A DNA stretch of 64,000 nucleotides, from positions 7,378,001-7,442,000 of the forward strand of contig OY759214.1 in the NCBI GenBank assembly GCA_963662175.1, read 5' to 3'. The first letter of the stretch is position 1. The number at the start of each line of letters is the position of its first letter. The translations under genes were made by a program, and so were the position numbers. This document shows, piece after piece, positions 22,975 through 34,534 of the stretch. Source of the DNA: Aradus depressus. Its lineage: Eukaryota; Arthropoda; Insecta; Hemiptera; Aradidae. The notes beneath the pieces were generated by a model. The model made no database searches. It saw only the letters and a program-made list of their open reading frames with translations, and was not told where the DNA came from.

Positions 22975-23600
22975 AAAAAAATCTTCCCCTAAACCCCCTT
23001 CCCTTCGGCCGATATCACTGAAATTTGACGGGCTATGTCCATATTGGGGTTTGACTTCAAATATAAAATATTATGTCGATACTTTCATTACATCGGCAGT
23101 TATTAGAGTTTTTGAGTTGAGCCCCATCTGATCTCCCTTCTCTTTTCCAGATTCTTCTGCTGAAAATTAATAATTGTCGTCCTTATGGGGATCTGAATTC
23201 ACATATGAAATTTTGTATCGATTCATTCATTACAACGGCAGTTATTAGAGTTTTGAGTTAGGCGTCTCCCCCTTCCCATTGGCCGATTTGGCTGAAAATC
23301 GATAGGTGTTGTGCTTATGGGGTTTTGGTCGCACATATAAAATGTATCAACACGTTCATTCTATCGGGAGTTATCGTGTTCACAGACACACACACAATGA
23401 CAGACACCTTTATAGACTGCCGATAGAATGAATGTATTGACACGACATTTTATATGTACGACCAAAACCCCATAAGGACAACACTTATCGATTATCAGCC
23501 AAATCGGCCAACGGGAAGGGGGAGATGCTTAACTCAAAACTCTATTAACTGCCATTGTAATGAATGAATCGACACAAAATCTCATATGTGATTTCAGATA
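22975..23600. repeat. Repeat A, long minus part meeting a plus part in a palindrome
   Basis: 22975-23390 carries three minus-strand internal units; 23400-23600 is plus strand. The arms 23212-23370 and 23417-23575 are complements at roughly 90 percent over about 160 bases, with a short centre of CACACAATGACAGACACC. Confidence 0.85.
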
Positions 23601-23877
23601 TATATATTTGAAATCTGGAGATCGGAAACATAAAACTGCGTTGATAACTAGATAGATAGATTACAACCCTATACATCGTTTAGCTGGTGAATAAAAACTT
23701 CAAATAATGTCGTTGTTCCACCGCCTCTTGTATTGCTGACTTAAAATATATAAAAATATAAATCCAGCAATTTATTAACAAGTTATCTTCAATAGACAGT
23801 ACCTCAACACCTACTTTCTGACCTGATTGAATTTTAGTGAATTTTACAGTCTGATGACAGAATTATGACAATCTTAC

Positions 23878-23964
23878 TCGGAATAAATGATATGACCATT
23901 TTCCCTGAAGGTCTGAAAGCTCTTCTTTTGACTTCGCTTTCATCTGAGCACCAAGTAAAATTCC
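23878..23964 (-). CDS. Internal exon candidate, 87 bp, same putative gene as 21737-21951
   Basis: Excellent borders: TTTATTTATTTTTCAG before it and GTAAGATTG after it. Two frames are open. The one in phase with both neighbours reads NFTWCSDESEVKRRAFRPSG then KMVISFIP, containing a possible N-glycosylation site (NFT) and leading toward a hydrophobic segment. The other reads GILLGAQMKAKSKEELSDLQ. Phase 1 entry and phase 1 exit in the preferred frame. Confidence 0.5.
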
Positions 23965-24084
23965 CTGAAAAATAAATAAATAAATAATAAAACAAAATAA
24001 GTCATTTTGCTCTTCCTCCAAAACCATTCCACCGTTCGGGACAAAAATTAATAGTTGACTTACAAAATAATAGTGGAGTCGTTC

Positions 24085-24147
24085 CATGTCCACCAGAGTG
24101 ACAAAAGTGCGCTCTGGTGGTAGGCGATATGACCTCCATATAACTAA
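24085..24147 (+). mobile_element. SINE-1 3'-end fragment
   Basis: ATGTCCACCAGAGTGACAAA, then GCGCTCTGGTGGTAGGCGAT. Confidence 0.7.
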
Positions 24148-24149
24148 CT

Positions 24150-25320
24150 AAAATGTCATGTCGATATATTCATTACAACGGCAGTTATTGTTGTTGGCAG
24201 TTATTGAGTTTTTGTGCTAAGCTCTTCCCCTTTTCTGATCAATTAATTAACTTCCACTATACTTCGTATGTCTGCGAAAGTAAACTGCCAACGTCATATC
24301 GCCAACGTCATATCGACCACATTTCAATTATTCGGTTAACGAACATCTTCGACAGTTTCAGAGAAATTCTATAGAAATAACTTCATGAGCTCACCCGGTA
24401 GGTACCACTATTATATTAAACTATTTCCATCAAACTTGCTCGCGTTGTAGCTCCTCAATGCTTGTTTTGTTCTTAAAAAAAAAAATTAATCCACACAAAA
24501 ATTGGTCTTGTAAAAACGTAGGATGAAGTTCGTTAAGAGAAAAATCGGATAACCGCCTCCAATTTGTCACTTTCGGTCGAAAACGTGTAGAACATATTTT
24601 TTAGTCTGGGAAAGTTAAGAATTTGTACACATCTAACATCAAAATGCGCTAACTTTACACAGCAAAAAATAAAATAAAAAGTGGGTTTTATATTATTTTT
24701 GTTATTTCTCTTCAAAACTAGCCAATGATCTTTTTGTATTCAGTTTTTCAGCAAAATTCCAAGACAAGAATGTTTAATATAGTTTCATTTGGATATTTTC
24801 TAAATCAATTTCCATAGATATAATTTCAGTAAACATCCCTCCAATTTTTAATATATTTCCCCCATTTTCGAACATTTATTTTTCTATAAAAATTTTTTTA
24901 AAAAAATGTTATGGAAGAATGACATTTTTTCAACCCAAGTTTTATGTTTCAAATACCCAGAATTAAATTGTATATGGAAAGATCTTTCAACAAATATTAT
25001 TTTGGTTGTGTAAAAAAATTTAATTTACAATTTTCTTATATTTATTATTTTGGAATATCAGGTTTTCAAAACATTTAAAATGACGTCAAAACTATTCGTA
25101 TTTGGAATCCCCGGGGAATTTTAGACACAATTTTGCATTGCGTGACTTGCTAAAAATAATGTAATAAATAAATTTAAAAAAAAAACGGAGGTGCGAGTCG
25201 CGCGATAAAGGCCGTTCTCTTACCCTTTTTCGCGAGCTATTCGTTTGTGCTACAACAAACTTGTTGGGAAACCGATTCTTTTCTACATTTTAACCAATAT
25301 CCCACTCAAAATGTTTGTAC
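24150..25320. other. AT-rich intron-like sequence
   Basis: No transposon family recognised. A possible minus-strand acceptor (TTAACTTTCCCAG near 24618) lacks a good donor and a phase-compatible exon. Confidence 0.4.
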
Positions 25321-25321
25321 A

Positions 25322-25700
25322 TTATTACTTCCCCACTCATACCAAGTATAGGGGCAGTTATGAAATAGATTAGAAGTTACATGCGAAGTTTTCAACGGAA
25401 TTTCATGTTTTCCAACTTATAGATTCCAAATATGAAAAATAACTTTGTGGCTCTGTATGTCTTTGAACACAATAACCTTCCCTTAGGAATGTTCTTATGG
25501 GATTCTGCATACACAAATCAAATTTCGTGTTGCGATATATGCATTCTATAGGGAGTTACCGTGTTCATAACCGTACACACATAAAAAACAGTAATTTTTG
25601 TCATCATTGGGTTGAAAACATGAAATTCCGGTGAAAAATCAACATTAAATTTCTGAACTATTACATAACTACCCCTATATTTTTTATAGCTGGGGAAAGT
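25322..25700. repeat. Repeat A foldback (two termini head to head)
   Basis: 25324-25480 is the plus-strand hairpin end and first unit; 25490-25696 is the same in minus orientation. It begins and ends with the ACTTCCCC..TATAGGGG.AGTTAT motif, so the whole can fold on itself. Confidence 0.8.
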
Positions 25701-25915
25701 AGAATCAGTATTTCTGTGACGTAGGAATAAGAAAACGGCTCCCATGGGCAAAAAATTATTAATAGAACTATAATGAGTGACACATCGTTTTAAAGGCTTC
25801 ACAGATTACACTGTTTTTCTACTCTTAGATACCAATCAGTACATCCATCTAACTAAATAGCGTACAAACGATATAACGTCCAAAAAATTTTCTCCAATGC
25901 ATTGAAATTACTTAC

Positions 25916-26096
25916 GTCGGATTTCTTTCGACACTGGCGATTGAACGTTCTTCCTCAAATTTCCCACTTCTTGAAAACATATTTTCGATTTCCAGTTAAC
26001 CTTTTCCAATGACAACAAGTTATTTGTTATTTTCGTAACGAAAGTGTACTTAGTCAACAGGACAGAAAGAGGACCACGGAGTCCAAACACATATGA
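25916..26096 (-). CDS. Internal exon candidate of the same putative membrane-protein gene
   Basis: Perfect donor GTAAGTAATT after CGAC; acceptor (ATGTATGTGGAAG) has a weak pyrimidine tract. One frame is open throughout: SYVFGLRGPLSVLLTKYTFV, then KITNNLLSLEKVNW, CFQEVGNLRKNV, SKEIR. It enters in phase 0 and leaves in phase 1, compatible with 44738-44859 upstream and 23878-23964 downstream. An ATG nine bases upstream of the acceptor could instead make this a first exon. Function unknown. Confidence 0.5.
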
Positions 26097-26359
26097 CTTC
26101 CACATACATGAAATAATTTAAACAATTTTTATCTTAACAGAAAAATAAATTGCATTAATGAAATTTGAGCAAAAAATCGCAGGGAAACATACTTTTCTTT
26201 TTTTTTTTCTTTTGAAAGTTAGCCAAAAGAAATATGTTATAAATCTCTTTAATTGTTGATACTATTCTTTTATACAATTTGATATAAAGGAAACACAAAT
26301 CATATGATTTATTTTAAATATAAATAAATGTTTCGAAAACGGATAAATATATTTTCTTT

Positions 26360-26470
26360 CCCAGCTTTACGAAGAATAAATAGGGGAAATTAAGTAATCC
26401 ATCAAAAATTTCATGTTAAGTTTTCATCAGAATTGCATGTTTTCCAATCTTCTGACTGACCTGGCTCCAT
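26360..26470 (+). repeat. Repeat A terminus fragment
   Basis: TTCCCAGCTTTACGAAGAAT, AAATTTCATGTTAAGTTTTC, GCATGTTTTCCAATCT in order. Confidence 0.65.
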
Positions 26471-26567
26471 GACTCCAGCAAAATCGGTCGACTGGAAGGG
26501 GGGCAGAGAAGGGAGACTCGTCACAAATACCCTGATAATAGTCCATGTACGTAACGAAGTTATTACC

Positions 26568-26800
26568 TTCCCAGCATATAAGAAAGTTTTTGTAATGGGT
26601 CCGAAAATCGAAATCAAAATTTTCATCATATTTTTATGTTTCAAGGTCATTACAATATTTTTACACTATTTTTGGAAAGAAGTATGTGTGTGTACGTAAG
26701 TACGTGCGTGGTAATTTTTTCCTGCACGATATCTCGCGAATGAAACATGATACCGACTCCGCTTTGGTGCAAATCGAAGCGTATCAACGTAAATATGATC
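26568..26800 (+). repeat. Repeat G, copy 2
   Basis: First 100 bases match 15852-15945. The following text (CACGATATCTCGCGAATG and beyond) may be the rest of the element. Confidence 0.6.
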
Positions 26801-26957
26801 TGAAAGAAATTTTATCAAACTCGCTCCAGCTGTTTTTTCTTTAAACAAAAAGACTAAAAAAGTGGACTTCTGGAATTCCTGAAAAAAAATTATCCCATCT
26901 AATTTGTTCTGGTGGCGATGTAGCATCCTTTAGAGCCACATTGAAAAATAGGCTAGT

Positions 26958-28326
26958 GATGCAGGCACGGTGGTAGCTGTGATCTCCCCAGTTATTAACC
27001 CTCAGCCTCTCTCAGGATTATGCTCCACTAATACAGGAAGCTCATGTGTAAAGTGATTGGGGCCCTATTTGCAGCAACCTACCTCCGATCAGCTAACCTG
27101 TTACTGGAGAGGAACTGTGATGCAGGAACGGTGGTAGCTGTGATCTACCCAGTTATTAACCCTCAGCCTCTCTCAGGATTATGCTCCACTAATACAGGAA
27201 GCTCATGTGTACAGTGATTGGGGCCCTATTTGCAGCAACCTAGCTCCGGTCAGCTAACGAGTACTGGATAGGAACTGTGATGCAGGAACGGTGGTAGCTG
27301 TGATCTCCCCAGATATTAACACTCAGCCTCTCTCAGGATTATGCTCCACTAATACAGGAAGCTCATGTGGACAGTGATTGGGGCCCTATTCGCAGCAACC
27401 TACCTCCGATCAGCTAACCTGTTACTGGATAGGAACCGTGATGCAGGAACGGTGGTAGCTGTGATCTCCCCAGTTATTAACACTCAGCCTCTCTCAGGAT
27501 TATGCTCCACTAATACAGGAAGCTCATGTGGACAGTGATTGGGGCCCTATTTGCAGCAACCTACCTCTGGTCAGCTAACCTGTTACTGGATAGGAACTTG
27601 ATGCAGCAACGTTGGTAGCTGTGATCTCCCCAGTTATTAACCCTCAGCCTCTCTCAGGATTATGCTCCACTAATACAGGAAGCTCATGTGTAAAGTGATT
27701 GGGGCCCTATTTGCAGCAACCTACCTCCGATCAGCTAACCTGTTACTGGAGAGGAACTGTGATGCAGGAACGGTGGTAGCTGTGATCTACCCAGTTATTA
27801 ACCCTCAGCCTCTCTCAGGATTATGCTCCACTAATACAGGAAGCTCATGTGTACAGTGATTGGGGCCCTATTTGCAGCAACCTAGCTCCGGTCAGCTAAC
27901 GAGTACTGGATAGGAACTGTGATGCAGGAACGGTGGTAGCTGTGATCTCCCCAGATATTAACACTCAGCCTCTCTCAGGATTATGCTCCACTAATACAGG
28001 AAGCTCATGTGGACAGTGATTGGGGCCCTATTCGCAGCAACCTACCTCCGATCAGCTAACCTGTTACTGGATAGGAACCGTGATGCAGGAACGGTGGTAG
28101 CTGTGATCTCCCCAGTTATTAACACTCAGCCTCTCTCAGGATTATGCTCCACTAATACAGGAAGCTCATGTGGACAGTGATTGGGGCCCTATTTGCAGCA
28201 ACCTACCTCTGGTCAGCTAACCTGTTACTGGATAGGAACTTGATGCAGCAACGTTGGTAGCTGTGATCTCCCCAGTTATTAACCCTCAGCCTCTCTCAGG
28301 ATTATGCTCCACTAATACAGGAAGCT
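26958..28326. repeat. 160/161-bp satellite with a four-monomer, 642-bp higher-order unit
   Basis: Monomers start at 26958, 27119, 27279, 27440, 27600, 27761, 27921, 28082 and 28242 (the last partial), alternating 160 and 161 bp. Each contains GATGCAGGAACGGTGGTAGC, CTCAGCCTCTCTCAGGATTA and GATTGGGGCCCTATTTGCAG. Neighbours differ at many sites, yet each monomer from 27119 on matches the one 642 bp later almost exactly. For example GAGTACTGGATAGGAACTG recurs at 27260 and 27902. No coding frame. Confidence 0.95.
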
Positions 28327-28329
28327 CTA

Positions 28330-28743
28330 CTCCTCTCTTCTCTTACATCTCATGAATTATTGAAAAGCCCCTTTTCAGACCTGTTTCAATTTATTCTACC
28401 CTCCACCAACCTTCTGCAAACTGATTTTTTCTTTTTTTTTTCTCGCGTCTAATGTATACAATCTTTTAAATTTAATACTGAATGAGGAGGCGGTCTCTAG
28501 TGGCCGATCGGTATCAGCTGTCCTCCACGTGCCATTATCACGACTCCATATTGGTCCCTGTCTGATAATTGAGGTGGAAAAACACTCTAGGTCTATTCTG
28601 CCTAGTAGTTGTAGGAACCGTCTGCACTCAACTAATTTATATATATATTCTATATTTATATAATAATCTGTAACTCATTCGAAAGTTTATTCCATACAAT
28701 TTTGGTAGGTACCATACCTTCTTAACGTATAACGAGTCGTCTT
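28330..28743. other. Unassigned
   Basis: 28490-28620 is GC-richer and opens CGGTCTCTAGTGGCCGATCG, faintly tRNA-like, but no box B follows. Confidence 0.3.
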
Positions 28744-29067
28744 TAGTGGGCTTTGAATTTACATATGACATTTCATATCAATACATTCATTACAACGGCA
28801 GTAATTAGAGTTTTTGTGTAACGTCTCCCCCCCCTTTCCTTTGGCTGATAATCAATAGGGGTCGTGCTCAGAGAGTTCTGATTACAAATATATAATTTTG
28901 TACATTCATGCTATCGGGAGTTATCGTGTTCACAGAAACACATGATTTTTCCCCCTCCATTTATGAAATCAGGAGGTCGGAAACATGAAATTCTATTGAA
29001 AACTCCGCATCGAATTTTTGCCGATTACATAACTTCCCCTATACTTGGTATATTGGTGGGGAGGTAA
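28744..29067 (-). repeat. Repeat A copy, one terminus intact
   Basis: Two internal units then ATCGGGAGTTATCGTGTTCA, GGAGGTCGGAAACATGAAAT, ending in ACATAACTTCCCCTATACTT. Confidence 0.85.
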
Positions 29068-29405
29068 AACATGTAAATCTTGTATCAAGATTATTTAACA
29101 TGGAAAGGATGAGAAAGAGGAGGAGGAAACGAAACATTGATGAGTAAGAGAGAACCTTCATAATGGTGTGACAAGAAGAGCTATTGAGAAGATCTGCAGA
29201 TCGTCCTAGCAAGTTAATTCATTGAGTATGCAAGTCGTTAAAGTCGGAGCACTTCCAACGGAATCAAATGGTAACAATCTCAAATGGGACGTAAGCCATC
29301 CAACATCCAGTATATTCAGTCCTTCCAATCCAAAGTTGTAACAACGATTGTTCTGTTTCCTAACTTACCCTCCATATTGATCTCAAGTCCCGCTTCTTCA
29401 AATTC

Positions 29406-30145
29406 CACTCTAACCTTTTTCCTTTTTTTTATTTTTATTTTTATTTTTAGAAATAGATATTCACAACTGAAAAAATAATATATACAACAAGGCAATTTCC
29501 TAACACAGAGTCTATATAGCATTGACAAAATGTAAAGAGGGAGAAATCACCCAGTGGTGACAGCCCCTTGGCACTGAGTTGAACTCATTTATAAACTCAG
29601 TGTCACTGCTGCTACTATGGTCTAGAGACCATTGGAGCTTAGGTTGAGGAAGTGAAGCAGAATGGAGGGCACAGATTAGAGGATTATTGTGATAACTCAA
29701 GGAGAAAAATAACTTTTTCTACATAAATTTAACTACTTCGGTGCCGAGGGGAATGCTGAGGTCAGTATGGAGGGGTCTTGTTGGAAATATAGTAACGTTC
29801 ATTTTCTATTGTACGAAGGATTTTGGATTGAAGAGATTGAAGGGCGCTGCAGATTGGAAACCTTGGCTGAGTTCAATTCCGCAGGTCCACATCGGTTTCA
29901 ACACTGCGTTGTATTTAGATCTTTTGTCTAGTAGTCTTAGTAGCGGTTTGTCGCTTGTCGAGTAGGATGCCTAGATAGCGGACATCGTTGTCTGAAGTGA
30001 TATTATTGGATTATTGCTAAGGTACACTGGAGGACAGGTATATTTGCGACAGAGAGTAAACTCTCCACGTTTTGTACAAGGATTGAATGGATATCAGGTG
30101 TTCTTGGATAGAAGTATCATCGTCAGCGTTTAGTGGAGACACGGA
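29406..30145 (-). pseudogene. Jockey-like LINE, ORF2 3' half, degenerate
   Basis: Minus-strand reading with several frame changes: ADDD remnant of the RT YADD box near 30140, SIQEHLISIQSLYKTWR, CPPVYLSNNPI, DNDVRYLGILLDKR at about 29960-30000, NAVLKPMWTCGIELSQGFQS, SKILRTIENERYYISNKT, and a C-terminal stretch to 29520. Established: D-V-R-Y-L-G and L.P.W..GI.L are jockey ORF2 landmarks. The AAAAT-rich minus-strand tail (T-rich at 29406-29447) fits its 3' end. The large open frame over 29741-29965 on the plus strand is an artefact of this. Confidence 0.72.
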
Positions 30146-30149
30146 AGAA

Positions 30150-31215
30150 AGGGCAAAACCCTGGCTTATAAAAAACTTTCTTTTTGAAAAGTATGATTTT
30201 ACATCTTTTTCCGGTGACGACTCCGTCGCTCAACTCTTGTCCTCTCGTTCCCATCCAGATATTCCTTCCCGAATAAGGCGACACTGGCCGAAAGCCCTGC
30301 TCGCTTCTCCCATCATATACTCGCACGTTCAGCTCTCCTCTTCTTCTTGGTCTGAAACACATTTAATAAAGATATTATGTATATAGAGTTGTAGTACGGA
30401 CGTAGAATGTCCCATCTTATCCAAGAAAACATGAGGCTGTATTTTCCAGTGGCATTCGGATAGGACCATATTCGAGGTACCTGACTGCCTGGTCTTCTGG
30501 ATTCCAGGCTATCTCTATATCGCCTACAGTTAGCCTAGGAGGCCCCTACAGTTAGGCCTCTGTCATTGTTGGAATCAGGGTGTCGGAAAACCCGAAATCA
30601 GTTGCAATATAAGCAGTATCTTGTAAAGGCCTTCCTCATAGGCACTCGATGTAATTCACAAACACACACAGAAATCTCAGCCAAAACAGTCAAATCATGT
30701 TCAGTGGACTTATTCTATAGAAAAATTGACCTCAAACTTTTTGCAAGATTATAATAATTCCATTTACTAAAGGTATAAGAAAGTATATAATACATAATAC
30801 ATGGTGGAATGGGAATGTTTATTATGTTTGGGACAAAATAAATGAGGCCAATATTGGAACTTTTCCAACAAAAAAAAGAAAATGAAAGCGGTGCAGAAGA
30901 CAGAATCATAGATATGGATTTGAAAATAAAAAATGATAGTCGGTTTGACAGCTGTGGGAGGGAATATAAAACACATGTATTAAATCAACATTTACTGCAT
31001 GAATTTTCTTCTCAATAAATTCTGTTGCTTTTTGCTGCAGTGAGTTATTGGCAATTTATGACTAAATGTATTCAATTGAAAACGTGGTTATGTTAACATA
31101 ATATCAGGAGACTTTCAGTCTCTCAAATATGTTTGTTCACGTTCCAACCCGAAGGGGAAAACTTAAAATCCAGTAACCATAGTAATTCTTATTTGTAGAG
31201 TGATAGTGTTTAGTT
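30150..31215. other. No gene recognised
   Basis: 30123-30386 is open on both strands and GC-richer, possibly more of the retroelement, but no motif is seen. The rest is AT-rich. Confidence 0.35.
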
Positions 31216-31218
31216 TTT

Positions 31219-31378
31219 GTGACTCATGCCAGGGCATTAACTACGAGATCGTATCACCGCTCTTTCGTCGCTTTGGTGAACATGAACCCGACTCTACTAT
31301 GGGAGTACTAAATTTTGCCTACCCTAAATTTTTATTCACCTGGGGTACCTGACATCGTACAGGCTCGGGACCATCCTA
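31219..31378 (-). mobile_element. SINE-1 3' half
   Basis: From GTGACTCATGCC to GACATCGTACAGGCTCGGGA, then truncated before the core. Confidence 0.8.
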
Positions 31379-31467
31379 GGCCCTCTAGTGAAGATTATAT
31401 GATGAACTGCCTGCTCCTGGGTGCCGCAGAGGCAGAGAAGCGAACCGAAGATACTGAACCTGTGAAG
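31379..31467 (+). CDS. Candidate exon, unassigned
   Basis: Between an AG at the SINE-1 border (CATCCTAG) and a good donor (GTGAAG/GTATCA) one frame is open: SSEDYMMNCLLLGAAEAEKR and TEDTEPVK. Codon use looks coding, and the strand is that of the dipeptidase exon 11 kb downstream, but the phase (0) does not join it directly. The acceptor is poor. Confidence 0.25.
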
Positions 31468-31659
31468 GTATCATCTTGCTGTGTCCACTCAGGAGCATGG
31501 TCATCTCGACTGGTGACCACCTTTATTCCTCCGCCCCCATTGCTCCTTCCATTTCAGGATGGACTTCCTTCTCGTCTTCGGCGTTATAAATGTTTTCAGT
31601 GGAAGATCTTCGTCCTGTGCCGCCTCTTTCGCCAGACAATTCGCACGCTATTTTATTTG

Positions 31660-31740
31660 TGTATCCAGAAACCTGTGAGGACGAGATTGATTTTCAGCTA
31701 AAGGGAAGAGAGGTAGGCTTAGCACAAAAGCCCTAATAAC
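31660..31740 (+). repeat. Repeat A fragment
   Basis: GTATCCAGAAACC, then GATTGATTTTCAGCTAAA, then GCTTAGCACAAAAGCCCTAA. Confidence 0.55.
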
Positions 31741-31987
31741 ATTATAATCCACTTCCGAGTAAACCCCGAATATACATCAGGACAGATTAATAGGGATTAA
31801 TTCAGGGAAGGTTTGAACATTTGAAAGGGCCAAAGGACTGATGAACATCAAAGGGCCGAGGACGGCCGTATAACACTATCTCTAGAGGCAAACAGGCCCC
31901 ATCACCTGAAACATCACGTTAATGCTTTCCGTCCCTAACTGAGACACCATCTTCCGAAGGATGGATGTCATGCATTCTACTAACTTT

Positions 31988-32420
31988 CCACTTTCCCAAG
32001 CTATACGAAGTATGGGTCAAAAATTGGATGCGCAGTTTTCAACCAAATTTCATGTTTTCCGACCTCTAAATTGCAAATATGAAAAACAAAATGTCTGTTT
32101 GTCTCTGTGTGTTTCTGTACGATAACTCCCGATAGAATGAATGTATGGCACAAAATTTTATATGTATGAAGAAAACCCCATAAGGACAACACCTATTAGT
32201 TTTGAGACAAATCGGCCAAATGGAAGGTCAAGATTAGGGGTGGGGCCTTACTCAAAAACCTCAATAACTGCAGATCTAATGAATGTATCGATATGAAATT
32301 TCCTATTTGAAATCAAAATCCAATGAGGACATTACCTGCCAAATTTCTTCAATATCGGCAAAAGGGAAGGAGGGTTCAGGGGAGGAGGCTCAACTCAAAA
32401 ACTCTAATATTGGCAATATT
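31988..32420 (+). repeat. Repeat A copy, hairpin terminus and two units
   Basis: Begins CTTTCCCAAGCTATACGAAG, contains GATAACTCCCGATAGAATGA and a second unit with the GGGAAGGAGGGTTCAGGGGA run. Confidence 0.85.
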
Positions 32421-32449
32421 TCAATAAATAAGTTTGTTTTATTTATTTA

Positions 32450-33145
32450 TCCCCCCTAATTCCCTTCTCTTTGGTCGATTTGGCTGAAAATCATAAATCA
32501 TACATATAAAGCTGAAAATGTCTGTGCGTCGTACCGCTATAACTCACGAACGGCTTGATGGATTTGATTAATTTTTTTAAAAATGTGTTCGTCATCGTCT
32601 GTGGAAGGTTATAGGCGTATTAGTACCTCAATATCTGGTCCATCCCAGCATCCACCCACGCAATCTTTGTAACTCAAAAACCACTGCAATGATTAATGAG
32701 GAATCTTTTTGAATAGATGAGTTTTATCTACCGGAAGGTTAAGGTCTATTTTTTAATCAACCCCTGGTCCAACCCAGCATCCACTTACGCAATCTTTGTA
32801 ACTCGAAAACCATTGCAACGATTAATGAGAAATCTTTTTGAATAAATTAGTTTTGGCTCCAAAGCTAGCGTTACTACAGTTGAAGGACTATAAGCCTTAT
32901 TCCGTATGAATAATTGAAAATTATAACATCATGAATGTACTGTCGAGGAACTGAATAGCCTTATAGGAGATATTGGGAGAAAAGTCAATGTTCCCCGGGC
33001 AACGCCGGGTATTACTGCTAGTATGTTACATATTATGTAAAATTTCGATTCATAGATTCATTTTATCGGGAGTTATCGTGTTCCCAAATGCATATAGCTT
33101 TTTTTTACACACTACCCCCCCTACCTCGTATAACGGGGAATGTAA
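32450..33145 (-). repeat. Repeat A fragment split by a Helitron-like insertion
   Basis: 32450-32496 ends TTGGCTGAAAATCATAAA; 33022-33145 resumes with AAAATTTCGATTCATAGATT and ATCGGGAGTTATCGTGTTCC. The gap equals the element 32497-33021. Confidence 0.7.
32497..33021 (+). mobile_element. Helitron-like non-autonomous element, copy 1
   Basis: Starts TC (TCATACATATAAAGCTGAAA) after an A. Ends with a GC hairpin (CCCGGGCAACGCCGGG) followed by TATTACTGCTAG and then T. Established: Helitrons begin TC, end CTRR after a short hairpin, insert between A and T and make no target duplication. Copy 2 at 40863-41376 agrees over its full length. No Rep/helicase coding. Confidence 0.88.
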
Positions 33146-33149
33146 AACA

Positions 33150-33524
33150 ACTTATATACAAGAATATTTATCAAATTCACAACCTTCAATGTGTGATTCT
33201 AATAATTATTTTTCATAAAATTATGTAAAAAAAATATTTGTTTAAACATTAAGTATTAACATAGCTGCAGACTCATTTAAAAACATCCCTTATACATAAT
33301 TAATAGGAACAAACAAAGTTTGGGGAGAGGGATGCAAACAGAAGTTCCGCGACACCAAGTTCCAGTTAACTATAACTTTCTAAGTAAGTGGAATTTTTTA
33401 TTGTCCAAGAAGCTTTGTGGCTGGCCAGTTTCATTAAGAGTTTTAAGTTAACTTTTTGGATTTTAATGAAAGAAAAAAATGTCACTAAAAAAATAAAATA
33501 AAAACTTCTTCAACATTGTTTTAC
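33150..33524. other. No feature seen
   Basis: AT-rich, no recognised repeat or frame. Confidence 0.4.
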
Positions 33525-34113
33525 TTCCCTAGCTATACGGAGTATAGGGGAAGTTCTGTAATCGGTCAAAATTCGATGCGGAGTTTTCAACGGAATTTCA
33601 TGTTTTCCGATCCCTGTTTCAAAATATGAAAAAAGAAATGTGTTTCTGTGAACACAATAACTGCTGATAGAATGAATGTACAAAATTATATATACATATT
33701 AGTATTCAGAACTCTCTAAGCACGACCCCTATTGATTATCAGCCAAATCGGCCAAAGGAAAGGGGGGGGGGGGGGGGAGGGGAGGCATTACACAGAAACT
33801 CCAATAACTGCCGATGTAATGAATGTGACTACATGAAATTTCCTATTTACAGTCAAAACCCAATGAGGACATAATCTGTAAAATTTCAGCGATATTGACA
33901 GATGGGAAGGGGGGTTCAGGGGAGGGGGCTCAATTCAAAAATTCTAAAAACTGCCGATGTAATTAATTTATCGACCCAAAATTTAGTTTGAGGATTTAGG
34001 AGTGTTGAATATTCGCGCAAACAGTCGACTGGTTTAGGAGGGGAAGTGAAAAGTTAATTAATTCGTTTTGGGGACGTACATTGCCAGTGATTCAGCGACT
34101 ATTTTTTCATTTT
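33525..34113 (+). repeat. Repeat A, near-complete copy
   Basis: Best single-orientation example: ACTTCCCTAGCTATACGGAG hairpin start, then CGGTCAAAATTCGATGCGGA and three internal units, the first with a G16 run at 33762-33777. After these come AACAGTCGACTGG and the distal hairpin CATTGCCAGTGATTCAGCGA. Confidence 0.88.
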
Positions 34114-34140
34114 GTTTTTGAATTTCGTCGCCTACTAGCA

Positions 34141-34240
34141 ATGGGCTTTTTGCAGCTCTGATGGACATGTACTCGACTCTAACAGTGGAAGTCCATATAT
34201 TTTGCCTTTTACGTGCCATCCGAAGAACGACGTGCTCACA
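34141..34240 (-). mobile_element. SINE-1 relic
   Basis: CTCTGATGGACATGTACTCG and TGCCATCCGAAGAACGACGT survive around a large deletion. Confidence 0.55.
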
Positions 34241-34534
34241 TTTTGTTTTTTAAAAAGCTTTACTTTACTTAATCAAATTTCACATCCTCTTTCTAATTCA
34301 GTATAGTAACACCTCTTCTTTCTCTGAATTCTATTTGCCAACACCAGATACCATTGAATCTTTTCTGTATGTCTCTCATTCTGTTATAACATCCAACCAA
34401 GAAAAATCGAACTTTTTCTTCATTACAAAGCATTATTATACTGCGATATAAGGAAGTAAAATATAATAATAAGATATTGCAATTTGGCAAAACACCAATT
34501 AAAATAGAAAAATTGATGGCAAATAAGAACTTAT

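Noticed and set aside
24533..24715. Extra minus-strand exon between 25916 and 23964
   Set aside because: Good acceptor, but a weak donor and a length that breaks the phase chain.
26958..28326. CRISPR-like array
   Set aside because: Head-to-tail 160-bp monomers without spacers, in an animal genome.
29741..29965. Plus-strand 74-codon gene
   Set aside because: Antisense to the jockey RT fragment, which explains its openness.
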